A DNA stretch of 64,000 bases, taken from an uncultured Paracoccaceae bacterium (GTDB taxonomy: Bacteria; Pseudomonadota; Alphaproteobacteria; Rhodobacterales; Rhodobacteraceae). Below the pieces are notes generated by a model. It searched no databases. It was not told the DNA's origin and saw only the letters and a list, made by a program, of their open reading frames with translations. Location of the stretch: positions 1 to 64,000 of the forward strand of contig CAJJBH010000035.1 in the NCBI GenBank assembly GCA_905182355.1, written 5' to 3'. The position numbers were made by a program, and so were the translations under genes. Shown piece after piece: positions 53,167-62,335 of this stretch (positions within the stretch are counted from its first letter, which is position 1; the number at the start of each line of letters is the position of its first letter).

Positions 53167-54412
53167 TTATGGGAAAGAAATCCGCTTACTTTCAGGGACC
53201 AATGCGTTGATCTGCTTTAGGTGTTCAGGCAAACATACAGTTAAAAAATCGTAGGTGGCGATAGCGTGTTTGCGGGCGTTTGGGCCTATGTGTGAATAGG
53301 TCGCAGGGTTTGCCAGTATATCTGACACTTGTAACGCCAACGCGTCTGTATCAAAGAAATCGACCAGCAGTCCTGTTTCGCCATGTGTGATCGCCTCACG
53401 AACAGACGCGACGTCGCTGGCCACGATCGTCGACTGCATCGACATGGATTCCAACAATGACCAAGACAACACAAACGGCATCGTTAGGTAGATGTGACAA
53501 CGGCTGACTTGGATGATTTTTGATAGTCTTCAAAATGAACCTGACCCAAAAAATGAACCCTTTCCCAATCTACGTCATGCCCGACTTCGGCTTCCATTTG
53601 CGCACGTAGGCCGCCCAAATGTTTAGACTTGCCTCCATAAGAAATATCATTGCCACCGATGACTAGAAACCGTGCATTTGGTCGCGCGGTCTGTATTTTG
53701 GGCAGGGCACGCATGAACTGATGAAAGCCGCGTGTGGTTTCCAAGTTTCGGGCCATAAAAGTGACTATCTCATCCGTACGAGTGATTGGCTTTTTTAAAC
53801 GGCCAAGTGTGATTTCCGCATCAGGATTTGGTAACATTTTATCAGTGCGAATGCCATCATGACAGACATAGACGCGGTCATGAAAGCTTTTTGGGAAACG
53901 ATCCCGTTGCCAGTAGGTTGGGCAGTGTCCCAAATCCACAACTTCGATGTTCACCAATGGCACAGCATTATGTGCGGCCATTAGGTAGGGGGCATGGTCG
54001 GAAACGGGACTTTCAGGGTCAAAGCCCAAAGGCCCATCCTTGGTGCTATAGAAGTATTCGAAGAAACCAATGACGGGTGTATCTGGATATATCTCTTTGA
54101 TGAAAGTTAATTACCCCCGCCAACATGCCCAATGATGATATCTGGTGTGAACCCTTCGTTGCGCAGCTTCTTTGCGGCTTGGGCCGTGCCAAATCCTGAT
54201 CCTGTGGTATTCTCCCATGTGCGGGTAAGACCGTATGCTTTCTCATCTGCAACGTGATGCGGTTTGTAGATGATGGCTTTCACACCCTCAAAAACGGGAG
54301 GCTTTTTACTCTGTGTAATAAATACAATCTCGTGTTCTTTTTTGTCAGCTAGCCACTGGACCAACTCGCGGTATTGGCCGGGCATGTTCTGATGGACAAA
54401 AAGGAACCTCAT
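53167..54412 (-). pseudogene. Family-4-type glycosyltransferase gene broken by two frameshifts
   Basis: Three minus-strand ORFs are consecutive pieces of one protein of about 415 residues. The first (54412-54107) has the start MRFLFVHQNMPGQYRELVQW. The intergenic bases then give FIKEIYPDTPVIGFFEYFYS in another frame, joining the second ORF (GFDPESPVSDHAPYLMAAHN, ETTRGFHQFMRALPKIQTAR). The third (VLSWSLLESMSMQSTIVASD, EAITHGETGLLVDFFDTDAL) is the nucleotide-sugar-binding end. One base is missing near 54110 (TTT to TT) and one near 53497, where HIYLTMPF bridges the ends in the shifted frame. No polysaccharide genes flank it. Confidence 0.8.
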
Positions 54413-54439
54413 AATCGATCTCGTTAATTTAGGGCCAGT

Positions 54440-54841
54440 TTATGCAGCGACGGCCGCATCCAGAAAGGTACGCATCTTCCGTTCATAAGGTTCATTCACA
54501 ATTCGGGTCACCTCGGAACCATTTTTCATAACGATTAGGGTTGAGTGGCGCTTGACCTCAAGGCTGCTTGCCATAACGGATTGGCCAAAATGATCCCAAT
54601 CCACATCGACAAATGTTAAGCTGTCGTAGTTAGAGTTTTGGCCGATCAATTGTGCAATCAACTCAAGTTTTTGATTGCAAGTCAGAGACCCGTTGGCCCG
54701 AAAATTTAAAATCACAGTTTGGTTGGTTTTCTTCAATTCTGCCCAAGCGGCGGGCGTGTATTGAACAAATGAATATGCGTTGGCACACATTGGCAAAAGG
54801 AGTGTTGTGGCTTTAGCCATCAAAAAGGTGCGGCGGTTCAT
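54440..54841 (-). CDS. Thioredoxin-fold periplasmic protein lacking the CxxC pair
   Basis: A 133-residue protein. The start MNRRTFLMAKATTLLLPMCA looks like a twin-arginine-type signal (NRRTFLMA) with a Sec-like core. The rest has the thioredoxin fold pattern of DsbD-gamma-like proteins: TVILNFRANGSLTCNQK where the active site would be, FVDVDWD, STLIVMKNGSEV. The site reads Ser52-Leu-Thr-Cys55, so only the second cysteine remains and normal disulfide exchange is not expected. It may bind partners, act by a single Cys, or be degenerating. It ends 27 bases before the broken glycosyltransferase gene. Confidence 0.65.
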   Translation of the reverse strand: MNRRTFLMAKATTLLLPMCANAYSFVQYTPAAWAELKKTNQTVILNFRANGSLTCNQKLELIAQLIGQNSNYDSLTFVDVDWDHFGQSVMASSLEVKRHSTLIVMKNGSEVTRIVNEPYERKMRTFLDAAVAA

Positions 54842-54910
54842 TTATGGGCTTCAGCATGAAAACAATTTGGAAAGACTAGTGAACAAAAAAGGCGATGATA
54901 AGGTCGACAT

Positions 54911-55780
54911 TCAGGTTTTTCTTTGGCGTGATAGTTGCACAGCTAAAATACCTGCGGCGATAATGGTAACACCAATGATGTCGTAAAGACCCAGGTTTTC
55001 GCCCAAGATGGCTGCGGCGATTGCCACACCAAAGAAGGGGTTTAAAAAGTGGAAGGTGGCCGCACGCACGGCTCCAATGCGCTCAACCAGCTTGAACCAT
55101 ATCCAAGTTGCAAAAAGGCCAGGTGCGAGGGTTGTGTAAATAAACGCGATGATCAGCGGCGCGCTTAGGGTCACGTTGATGGTTTCGGTTCCAGCGGAAA
55201 CGACTGCCAAGATCGCGGCCCCAACCAACATCTGCAACCCAACGACCATTAAAAGATTGCCGCCAGAAGATAGGTTGCGCATGGACAGCGTTGCGACGGT
55301 CAAAGCGATCGCAGCGATAACGCAATAAATTACGCCGCGAATATCAATCCCATCCTCAATTCGTGATGCCATGATCATCGTGACACCGATAATCCCTAAG
55401 GCCAATCCAGAGACGCCAAAAAGTGGCAGACGTTCGCGGAAAATTAGCCAAGTCGACAGGGCAACCATTAGGGGCATGCTGGACGCAATAATGGACGCTG
55501 CAGATGCCTCGATCGTTTGCATGGCAAAGAAGTTCAGACCAAGATACAGCGCGTTTTGACACAGCCCAAATACAAGTGTGGCTTTCCATTGATCGCGAGT
55601 AAGACGCATGGATTGGCCAAAGGCCTTTGCAATTGCGATACCGATAACACCCGACACCAAAAACCTAAGCGCAAGGGATGCCAATGGCGGAGCATCCGCG
55701 ACAATAATACGGGCTGATGTAAAGGCGGATGACCAGATAAGAGCAAACAAGAGCCCCATGCCGATTGCGCGTAAATCCAT
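54911..55780 (-). CDS. EamA/DMT-family transporter
   Basis: A 289-residue inner-membrane protein with ten predicted helices in two EamA repeats: first MGLLFALIWSSAFTSARIIV onward, second RGVIYCVIAAIALTVATLSM onward. Signatures include PPLASLALRFLVSGVIGIAI and FFGVAIAAAILGENLGLYDI. The family exports metabolites or amino acids in drug/metabolite transporter fashion; the substrate is unknown. Stand-alone gene. Confidence 0.9.
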   Translation of the reverse strand: MDLRAIGMGLLFALIWSSAFTSARIIVADAPPLASLALRFLVSGVIGIAIAKAFGQSMRLTRDQWKATLVFGLCQNALYLGLNFFAMQTIEASAASIIASSMPLMVALSTWLIFRERLPLFGVSGLALGIIGVTMIMASRIEDGIDIRGVIYCVIAAIALTVATLSMRNLSSGGNLLMVVGLQMLVGAAILAVVSAGTETINVTLSAPLIIAFIYTTLAPGLFATWIWFKLVERIGAVRAATFHFLNPFFGVAIAAAILGENLGLYDIIGVTIIAAGILAVQLSRQRKT

Positions 55781-55853
55781 TGCTCGTGCCCCGCCTGATT
55801 ACCAAAGGGAACTTCTCTGATAATGCACTGGGGTACAAGGTGGGATGGGCAAA

Positions 55854-55885
55854 CAAAAAAGGGCCACCAAATTGGCAACCCTTTT
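55854..55885 (-). terminator. Terminator of the HU gene
   Basis: On the minus strand AAAAGGGTTGCCAA pairs with TTGGTGGCCC (with G-U pairs) and is followed by TTTTTT. It lies between the HU gene and the EamA gene. Confidence 0.75.
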
Positions 55886-55908
55886 CATAATCCATGCAGA
55901 ATGAAGGC

Positions 55909-56196
55909 TTAGCCGTTCACGCTGTCTTTCAATGCTTTCGCAATTGTCATTTTGACAACTTTGTCTGCATCTTTTTTGAACTGTTCGCCAGTTGCAGGGT
56001 TACGTACCATGCGCTCTGGACGTTCGCGGCAATAGATTTTGCCAACACCCGGAAGTGTCACAGCGCCACCGCCAGAAACTTCTGTAGTGATCAGCGCACA
56101 TACCGCGTCTAGCGCTGCGCCTGCGGCTTTTTTGTCTGCGCCCATTTGTTCAGCCAGTGTGGCGACGAGTTGGGTTTTTGTCATTGGTTTTGCCAT
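55909..56196 (-). CDS. HU-family DNA-binding protein
   Basis: A 95-residue histone-like protein: helical start (MTKTQLVATLAEQMGADKKA), then the beta arm region (VTLPGVGKIYCRERPERMVR) with the signature NPATGEQFKKDADKVVKM. HU dimers bend DNA and organise the nucleoid. Slightly longer and less canonical than HupB, with a Cys in the arm region (IYCRERPER), so it may be the HU-like variant common in Rhodobacteraceae. Preceded by GGAG and followed by a terminator, it is monocistronic. Confidence 0.9.
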   Translation of the reverse strand: MAKPMTKTQLVATLAEQMGADKKAAGAALDAVCALITTEVSGGGAVTLPGVGKIYCRERPERMVRNPATGEQFKKDADKVVKMTIAKALKDSVNG

Positions 56197-56281
56197 TTTC
56201 AGGTCTCCTTCGTCCGCCCGATGTTGGGCCTCATTTCAGGAATGTAACGGAATGTAGTGTATGAACACAACGAATAGTGAA

Positions 56282-56312
56282 GCAGAAACGCCATAAAATA
56301 TGCGTTTTCTGC
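56282..56312 (-). terminator. Hairpin downstream of amn
   Basis: GCAGAAAACGC and GCGTTTCTGC (minus-strand sense, one bulge) pair around about 10 bases, 15 bases after the AMP nucleosidase stop. The following U-tract is weak. Confidence 0.5.
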
Positions 56313-56326
56313 GATTTTACCCCATT

Positions 56327-57793
56327 TTAGAGGAAAGCGGTTTCCTCAAACGATCGTAATTTACGACTATGGATGCGTTCAAGCGGCATTTCTCGCAAAT
56401 GCTCCATTGCGCGAATACCAATCATTAAGTGGTTCGCAACCTGTGTTTTGTAGAAATCAGACGCCATTCCAGGCAGTTTCAACTCGCCGTGCAGCGGTTT
56501 ATCAGAAACGCAAAGCAAGGTGCCATATGGAACACGGAACCGATATCCGTTGGCGGCAATCGTTGCACTTTCCATATCCAAGGCCACGGCGCGTGATTGG
56601 CTTAAACGTTGCACGGGGCCGGACTGATCACGCAGTTCCCAGTTTCTGTTGTCAATTGTTGCAACTGTACCCGTCCGCATAATCCGCTTTAATTCGAATC
56701 CTTCCAGTTTCGTCACCTGTGCCACTGCCTTTTCCAAAGCGATCTGCATTTCGGCCAAGGCAGGGATCGGGATCCAAATAGGCAGGTCGTCATCCAGAAC
56801 GTGATCCTCGCGCAAATAGGCGTGGGCAAGGACAAAATCACCCAAAGCCTGAGTGTTACGCAGCCCCGCACAGTGACCAACCATCAACCATGCATGAGGG
56901 CGCAAAACGGCAATATGGTCCGTTGCCGTTTTTGCATTGGATGGGCCAACACCAATGTTTACCAAGGTGATGCCTGAACCGTCCGCACGTTTAAGGTGGT
57001 AGGTCGGCATTTGTGGTGTTTTTAGCGAGACTTCTAAAGTCTCATCGCTTTTGGTGATGATCTTGTTGTCGGTCGACACGAAAGCGACGTAGCCGCTGTT
57101 TGGGTCGTCGAGCTGGCTGCGGGCATATGATTCAAATTCTGACACGTAGAATTGGTAGTTTGTGAACAAAACGTGGTTCTGAAAATGGCAGGGATCAGTG
57201 GCCGTATAGTGGGACAAACGCGCCAGTGAATAATCGACACGTTGCGCTGTGAACGGGGCCAGCGGACCCGTGTCATCTGGTGACACGTAGGTGCCATTCA
57301 CGATGTCATCGTTTGTTGTGCTTAAATCGGGGACATCGAAGAAATCGCGTAACGTAAACTCTGCAGCGCCATCATGTGGCACAGTGATGCTTGGATCATT
57401 TGCTACTGCAAAGTGAACAGGGATAGGGGTTTCGGACGGGGCGATTTGTACGGATGTGTTGTGGTTGCCAATTAACAGTCCGATTTGGTCGATCAGATAG
57501 TTGCGAAACAAATCCGGTCTTGTCACCGTCGTGGCATAGGTCCCTGGCGTGGAAACGTGACCATATGATAGCCGCGTGTCGACCTGTTCAAAACTGGTCG
57601 TTGTGATGCGCACTTCGGGATAAAACGCACGGATGCGGCCGTCTGGCGCACCTTCGAGCATGGCCTTTGAAAAAGCTTCACCAAGATATTGCGTTGCTTC
57701 GGTGTATAGCTTTTCAAGCTGATCAACAGCTTCGGTTGCATCGCTGAAGTGCTCGGGTGTGGCGGTGTCAGTTAATGTAATAGTGCTGTCCAT
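56327..57793 (-). CDS. amn: AMP nucleosidase
   Basis: Splits AMP into adenine and ribose 5-phosphate. The 488-residue protein has the N-terminal Amn-specific domain (RIRAFYPEVRITTTSFEQVD, RLSYGHVSTPGTYATTVTRP) and the C-terminal nucleoside-phosphorylase-like domain (NIGVGPSNAKTATDHIAVLR, HAWLMVGHCAGLRNTQALGD, and VALDMESATIAANGYRFRVP with the purine-binding Glu). Two bases separate it from the adenine deaminase gene, so both form one operon that converts AMP via adenine to hypoxanthine. Confidence 0.95.
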   Translation of the reverse strand: MDSTITLTDTATPEHFSDATEAVDQLEKLYTEATQYLGEAFSKAMLEGAPDGRIRAFYPEVRITTTSFEQVDTRLSYGHVSTPGTYATTVTRPDLFRNYLIDQIGLLIGNHNTSVQIAPSETPIPVHFAVANDPSITVPHDGAAEFTLRDFFDVPDLSTTNDDIVNGTYVSPDDTGPLAPFTAQRVDYSLARLSHYTATDPCHFQNHVLFTNYQFYVSEFESYARSQLDDPNSGYVAFVSTDNKIITKSDETLEVSLKTPQMPTYHLKRADGSGITLVNIGVGPSNAKTATDHIAVLRPHAWLMVGHCAGLRNTQALGDFVLAHAYLREDHVLDDDLPIWIPIPALAEMQIALEKAVAQVTKLEGFELKRIMRTGTVATIDNRNWELRDQSGPVQRLSQSRAVALDMESATIAANGYRFRVPYGTLLCVSDKPLHGELKLPGMASDFYKTQVANHLMIGIRAMEHLREMPLERIHSRKLRSFEETAFL

Positions 57794-57795
57794 TT

Positions 57796-59592
57796 CTATG
57801 TCTCGATCAAGGGTATAAATTCAAATGTACGCACATCGACCAATCCAAGGTCTGAAATGCGCAGTTCTGGTATGACCACAAGGGCAAGCAATGAATGCTG
57901 CATGTAGGCGTTGTTTAAGGTGCAGCCGCAGTCGCGCATCGCTTGCATCATTGCATCAGCTTTTGCGGCGACTTCGGTGGCGGGTTGGTCGGACATAAGG
58001 CCAGCGATGGGCAGCTCCACCAGCGCCGTCTCTTGTCCGTCTTTAAATATAGTAATGCCGCCACCAACTTCGGCCAAGCGATTGGCAGCCATTGCCATTT
58101 GCTCGCGGTCTGTACCGACAACAATCATGTGGTGACTGTCCTGCGCCACTGTTGAGGCCATCGCCCTTTTACCGCCATAGCCAAAGCCTGCGACAAAGGC
58201 ATTGACCACGCCACCTGTCGCTTGGTGTCGTTCGACCAATGCGATTTGGCAGCTGCCATTTGCGCCCTCAACTAATCCATCGGAAACGGGCAGGTCCATT
58301 TTTAGGGCTTTGGTGGGGGCTTGGTTCTCGACCACACCGATGACATTTGCAGTCACTGAATTTGCGCCTTCAGGTGCAATGATCTCAAAGTTGGAACCGT
58401 TCAGGACTTTACCCATGTGCACGGTTTGACGGGCGGAAGCAGGCCAATCCAAATGTGGGCAATCAACGGTGATCTTTCCATCGACCGCGACAACTTGCCC
58501 ACGGGCAACTACTTTCTCAATGGTTAACGTCCGCAGATCAGAGGTAAGGATCACGTCAGCGCGCCGCCCCGGTGTCAGCGATCCAATCTCGCGCTCCAAC
58601 CCAAAGTGGGTCGCCGTGTTGATCGTCGCCATTTGCAAAGCAATCAACGGCTCGCATCCACATTCAATCGCGTGACGCACCACGCGGTTCATGTGACCCT
58701 CGTTGACCAATGTTCCGGAATGGCAATCATCTGTGCACAAGATCATGTTGCGTGAATCCAGCCCTTTTTCGGTGATTGCGGTGATCTGACTTTCAACGTC
58801 GTACCACGCAGATCCAAGGCGGATCATCGACCGCATCCCTTGACGCATCCGCGCAATGGCATCTGCCTCACAAGTTCCTTCGTGATCATCCGCAGGACCA
58901 CCCGCAACATATGCCGCAAAAGCTGGTCCAAGGTCGGGCGAGGCATAATGCCCACCAACTGTTTTGCCCGCATTTTGGGTGGCCGCAATTTCGGCTAACA
59001 TCTTTGGATCACCAGCGCTCACACCGGGGAAATTCATCATCTCGCCCAGCCCAACGATACCGGGCCAGTTCATCGCTTCAGCCACATCCTCAGCGCTGAT
59101 TTCAAAGCCAGTGGTTTCCATTCCGGGGGCGGATGGCGCGCAGGAAGGCATCTGGGTGAACACGTTGACAGGCTGAAGCAGCGCTTCGTCGTGCATAAGC
59201 CGCACGCCCTCAAGGCCAAGAACATTGGCGATCTCGTGCGGGTCAGTGAACATAGACGTGGTGCCATGTGGGATCACGGCACGGGCAAATTCGGCGGGGG
59301 TCAACATCCCGGATTCGATGTGCATGTGACCATCACAAAGGCCGGGGATCATGTAACGTCCTTCCGCTTCGATCACTTCGGTTTCATCGCCGATGCAATA
59401 GCTAGCATCTGGAACAATACAGGCAATGCGGCCATGTGTGATCGCGATATCATGATCTGGAAGGGTTTCGCGGGTGTGCACATTTACCCAAATACCACCA
59501 CGAATAACCATCTGTGCGGGGGTGCGACCTGCAGCGACTTCGATTAAATGGGGGGCGACGTCGGGCCAACTTGGGAAGATGTTGATTTTCAT
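57796..59592 (-). CDS. ade: Adenine deaminase
   Basis: Deaminates adenine to hypoxanthine, releasing ammonia. The 598-residue amidohydrolase has the metal-binding start YMIPGLCDGHMHIESGMLTP (about 82-101), TTSMFTDPHEIANVLGLEGV, the ILCTDDCHSGTLVNEGHMNR segment with catalytic metal ligands, and the C-terminal adenine deaminase domain (GGVVNAFVAGFGYGGKRAMA, STVAQDSHHMIVVGTD). First gene of the ade-amn operon, divergent from arsC with 87 bp between them. Confidence 0.94.
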   Translation of the reverse strand: MKINIFPSWPDVAPHLIEVAAGRTPAQMVIRGGIWVNVHTRETLPDHDIAITHGRIACIVPDASYCIGDETEVIEAEGRYMIPGLCDGHMHIESGMLTPAEFARAVIPHGTTSMFTDPHEIANVLGLEGVRLMHDEALLQPVNVFTQMPSCAPSAPGMETTGFEISAEDVAEAMNWPGIVGLGEMMNFPGVSAGDPKMLAEIAATQNAGKTVGGHYASPDLGPAFAAYVAGGPADDHEGTCEADAIARMRQGMRSMIRLGSAWYDVESQITAITEKGLDSRNMILCTDDCHSGTLVNEGHMNRVVRHAIECGCEPLIALQMATINTATHFGLEREIGSLTPGRRADVILTSDLRTLTIEKVVARGQVVAVDGKITVDCPHLDWPASARQTVHMGKVLNGSNFEIIAPEGANSVTANVIGVVENQAPTKALKMDLPVSDGLVEGANGSCQIALVERHQATGGVVNAFVAGFGYGGKRAMASTVAQDSHHMIVVGTDREQMAMAANRLAEVGGGITIFKDGQETALVELPIAGLMSDQPATEVAAKADAMMQAMRDCGCTLNNAYMQHSLLALVVIPELRISDLGLVDVRTFEFIPLIET

Positions 59593-59679
59593 GTTCTGAT
59601 TATTCAGAGATTTAGGGCAGGCGCAAGGGGGGCAAAGCCGTATCTTGAAACTGTTACACTGCGTAGGCTATTCAGGCGC

Positions 59680-60105
59680 ATGGACATTACAATTTATCAC
59701 TTCTCTGAATGTGGGACATCTACCCATGCCCTGAAAATCATCCGCGATGCTGGGTATGACCCAATTGTTGTGGATTACATTAAAACAGGGTGGACCAAAC
59801 CACAGTTGCAAAAACTATTTGGCGATGCTGGTATGACTGCGCGGAGGGCGTTGCGCATCCACAAGACCAACGCCAAGGCACTGGGTTTGACAGATATGGG
59901 TGTCACAGAAACTGCGATCTTGGATGCGATGGTTCAATTCCCAAAATTGGTGAACCGACCAATTGTTGTCTGTGAAAATGGTACGGCATTGTGCCGTCCA
60001 TCAGAAATGGTTTTAGACTTTCTTCCAAAATGGCCCGCTGGCCCGTACCAAGGCAAAGACGGGTCGCTTTTGATTGATGAAGACGGAAACCGTGTCGATT
60101 CTTGA
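59680..60105 (+). CDS. ArsC-family arsenate reductase-like protein
   Basis: A 141-residue thioredoxin-fold protein of the glutaredoxin-dependent arsenate reductase family (YfgD/ArsC type). The start at 59680 (MDITIYHFSECGTSTHALKI) gives the normal length. Catalytic Cys is in ECGTSTHALKIIRDAG, followed by YIKTGWTKPQLQKLFGDAGM and the RPIVVCENGTALCRPSEMVL signature with the conserved Arg. It may reduce arsenate; no arsenite exporter or ArsR is adjacent, so a different role is possible. The next gene follows in the same direction. Confidence 0.85.
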   Translation: MDITIYHFSECGTSTHALKIIRDAGYDPIVVDYIKTGWTKPQLQKLFGDAGMTARRALRIHKTNAKALGLTDMGVTETAILDAMVQFPKLVNRPIVVCENGTALCRPSEMVLDFLPKWPAGPYQGKDGSLLIDEDGNRVDS

Positions 60106-60140
60106 TGACCAATCGGATTTGCCTCTGCCATACTGATTGC

Positions 60141-60560
60141 ATGAATTATGAAACAGTAAGTGCAGGCGACTTTGGTAAATCACTTCGTGGGATAGGGTTG
60201 AACCTATTGGTGAGCGATGTGATTGCGCAGTGTCGTTTTTTAGAAGCGGTGTTCGAGGTGAAATCGCACCGCGTTTCGACAGATTTTGCAATAGTGACCT
60301 ATGGTGACCATGTGTTCCAACTGCATAGTGATGGAGCGTACCATTCAAACCCCATGTTAGGGATTTTGCCTGAAAACCCACCACGTGGTGGGGGCGTTGA
60401 AATTAGAATGTTTGAGACAGACCCCGAAGACGCGGTGGCACGGGCCAAGGCATTGAATGCTGTGATCTTGCAGGAACCAACTGACAAACCGCATGGTTTG
60501 CGCGAGGCGTATATCTTGTGCGAAAATGGCTATGCTTGGGTGCCGTCGCGTTCGTTGTAA
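60141..60560 (+). CDS. VOC/glyoxalase-superfamily protein
   Basis: A 139-residue protein. The start at 60141 (MNYETVSAGDFGKSLRGIGL) is preferred; the track ORF starts 13 codons earlier without a ribosome-binding site either. The single-module VOC pattern is visible: LNLLVSDVIAQCRFLEAVFE, FAIVTYGDHVFQLHSDGAYH and the second half GGGVEIRMFETDPEDAVARA to EAYILCENGYAWVPS. Metal-ligand positions look partly lost (His in FQLH, Glu in VEIR), so the activity is uncertain. The last 31 bases overlap the end of the convergent LysR gene. Confidence 0.8.
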   Translation: MNYETVSAGDFGKSLRGIGLNLLVSDVIAQCRFLEAVFEVKSHRVSTDFAIVTYGDHVFQLHSDGAYHSNPMLGILPENPPRGGGVEIRMFETDPEDAVARAKALNAVILQEPTDKPHGLREAYILCENGYAWVPSRSL

Positions 60561-61426
60561 TCAGCAGCCATTTCAGTCCGCAGCCAATCTGCAAATTGTG
60601 ATGCTTGGGGATTACGTTCCGCGCGGGGATTAAGGGTCAAATAGTAGGCTTCGGGCATCGCAACAGAGTGGGTGAAGGGGCGAACCAAGCGCCCGCTGTC
60701 TATCGAATTTTTGACCGTGCAATCGTGCGCCATTGCCAACCCTACACCGGCCTCTGCAGCCGCCAATGCGGTGCCTAACACCTGACAATGTGTGATCTTG
60801 GGGCATTTAGCGATTGTCTGATTTTCTGCCCAAGCGTCCCATGTTGTCATCATGGCAGTGCAGTAAAACAATCGATGTTGATTGATCTGTTTCAGGTCTA
60901 CTTGGTAATCTGGCGCGCAAACCGGATAGAAATGATCCCAAGTTAAACGCTCTGCGTTCAAATCCACCTCTGGCGAAATCAAAAATCTGATTTCAATATC
61001 CGCTTCCTCCACCCTTTCCATAGGGTCCCAGATGGCAGTTGAGATGTGCAAATGAATGTCAGGATGCTGTGCATACAGCCTAGGTAGGCGCGGGGCGAGC
61101 CAGTGGTTCGCGAATGTCAAATTTGTCTGGATATGCAGCTCGTTTGCGACGCCTCCATCTACCAACATGCGGGTGCCACGGCTTAGGGTTTGAAACGCCT
61201 CTCGGACAACAGGCACGTAGTTCAAACCCATTACGGTCAATTCCAAAGCGCGAGGACGGCGAAAAAAAAGCGCTTGCCCAAGATGGGTTTCAAGAGATTT
61301 TATCTGCTGACTGACGGCGCTTTGGGTCATGTTCAGCTCACCAGCAGCTGCGGTGAAAGACAGGTGACGAGCTGCGGCGTCAAAGGCACGAAGATGGTTC
61401 AGCGGGGGCAGGGCACGGGTGTTCAT
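60530..61426 (-). CDS. LysR-family transcriptional regulator (GcvA-like)
   Basis: A 298-residue regulator. The N-terminal winged helix is classic: LPPLNHLRAFDAAARHLSFT, AAAGELNMTQSAVSQQIKSL, ETHLGQALFFRRPRALELTV. The LysR substrate domain follows from residue 90 (ANELHIQTNLTFANHWLAPR, LPRLYAQHPDIHLHIST). The start Leu-Asn-x-Leu-Arg-Ala-Phe pattern is typical of GcvA/AmpR-type. It is divergent from the aldolase/acyl-CoA dehydrogenase genes with about 100 bp between and is likely their regulator. Confidence 0.9.
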   Translation of the reverse strand: MNTRALPPLNHLRAFDAAARHLSFTAAAGELNMTQSAVSQQIKSLETHLGQALFFRRPRALELTVMGLNYVPVVREAFQTLSRGTRMLVDGGVANELHIQTNLTFANHWLAPRLPRLYAQHPDIHLHISTAIWDPMERVEEADIEIRFLISPEVDLNAERLTWDHFYPVCAPDYQVDLKQINQHRLFYCTAMMTTWDAWAENQTIAKCPKITHCQVLGTALAAAEAGVGLAMAHDCTVKNSIDSGRLVRPFTHSVAMPEAYYLTLNPRAERNPQASQFADWLRTEMAADYNERDGTQA

Positions 61427-61527
61427 AAGTAATGCATTAGCAAAACTTATGCCAAGGCAACAGTTTTATCGTTGGTCACTTTTCGTCACCTTCGTCAGTG
61501 TCACGCCTAATGAAAAGGAGACGGCTA

Positions 61528-62283
61528 ATGGCATCATCTGAAACACGCACGAAAATGGACCACTGGCAGGAAAGGGTCGATATGGCTGCGGCCTTCCGTT
61601 GGACTGTGCGCTTGAACATGCACGAAGCTGTAGCAAATCACTTTTCCCTTGCGATTGATGACGATGGCACCAAATTCTTGATGAACCCCAATCAGGTTCA
61701 TTTTAGCCGGATCAAAGCCAGCGATTTGATCGTTGTCGACGCCAATGATCCAGCCAGCATGGAGGTGCCAAACGCACCCGATCCAACCGCGTGGGGATTG
61801 CATGGCGGCATGCACCGTCACTGCGCCCACGCCCGTTGTGCGATGCATGTTCATTCACCCTATGCCACTGCATTGGCAGCCTTGGCAGACAGCCGGTTGC
61901 CGCCTGTGGATCAGAACGGGTGTACGTTTTTTAACCGCTACGTTGTCGACGAAAATTACGGCGGTTTGGCGTTCGAGGAAGAGGGTGCACGCTGCGCCCA
62001 ACTGCTTGATGACCCCAAGAAGAAGGTGATGATCATGGGCAACCACGGCATCATGATCGTTGGCGATACCGTCGCGGATACCTTTAATAGGCTCTATTAT
62101 TTCGAACGGGCTTGTATGACTTACATCATGGCCTTGCAGACGGGACGGCCGTTGCGGGTGATCCCAGACGATATAGCGGAAAAGACGGCGCAGGAATTGG
62201 ACGGCTATCCAGAGCAAGACGCAAGTCACTTGTCTGAATTAAAGGCAATTTTGGATGATGAAGGATCCAATTACGCTAGTTAA
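61528..62283 (+). CDS. Class II aldolase/adducin-family protein
   Basis: A 251-residue enzyme. The start at 61528 (MASSETRTKMDHW) follows AAGGAGA by seven bases. The zinc-binding pattern is present: MHVHSPYATALAALADSRLP (two His) and the later His in MIMGNHGIMIVGDTVADTFN. The nucleophile-side LNMHEAVANHFSLAI (family HxxxNxS-like) is seen near residue 30. Family members include fuculose-phosphate aldolase and decarboxylases or epimerases; the substrate is unknown. It leads a gene set with an acyl-CoA dehydrogenase and an acyl-CoA synthetase. Confidence 0.87.
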   Translation: MASSETRTKMDHWQERVDMAAAFRWTVRLNMHEAVANHFSLAIDDDGTKFLMNPNQVHFSRIKASDLIVVDANDPASMEVPNAPDPTAWGLHGGMHRHCAHARCAMHVHSPYATALAALADSRLPPVDQNGCTFFNRYVVDENYGGLAFEEEGARCAQLLDDPKKKVMIMGNHGIMIVGDTVADTFNRLYYFERACMTYIMALQTGRPLRVIPDDIAEKTAQELDGYPEQDASHLSELKAILDDEGSNYAS

Positions 62284-62335
62284 CGCAGCCCCTCCCAATC
62301 TCGCTACTACGCGCTTTTACAAAGAAGATGAACTT

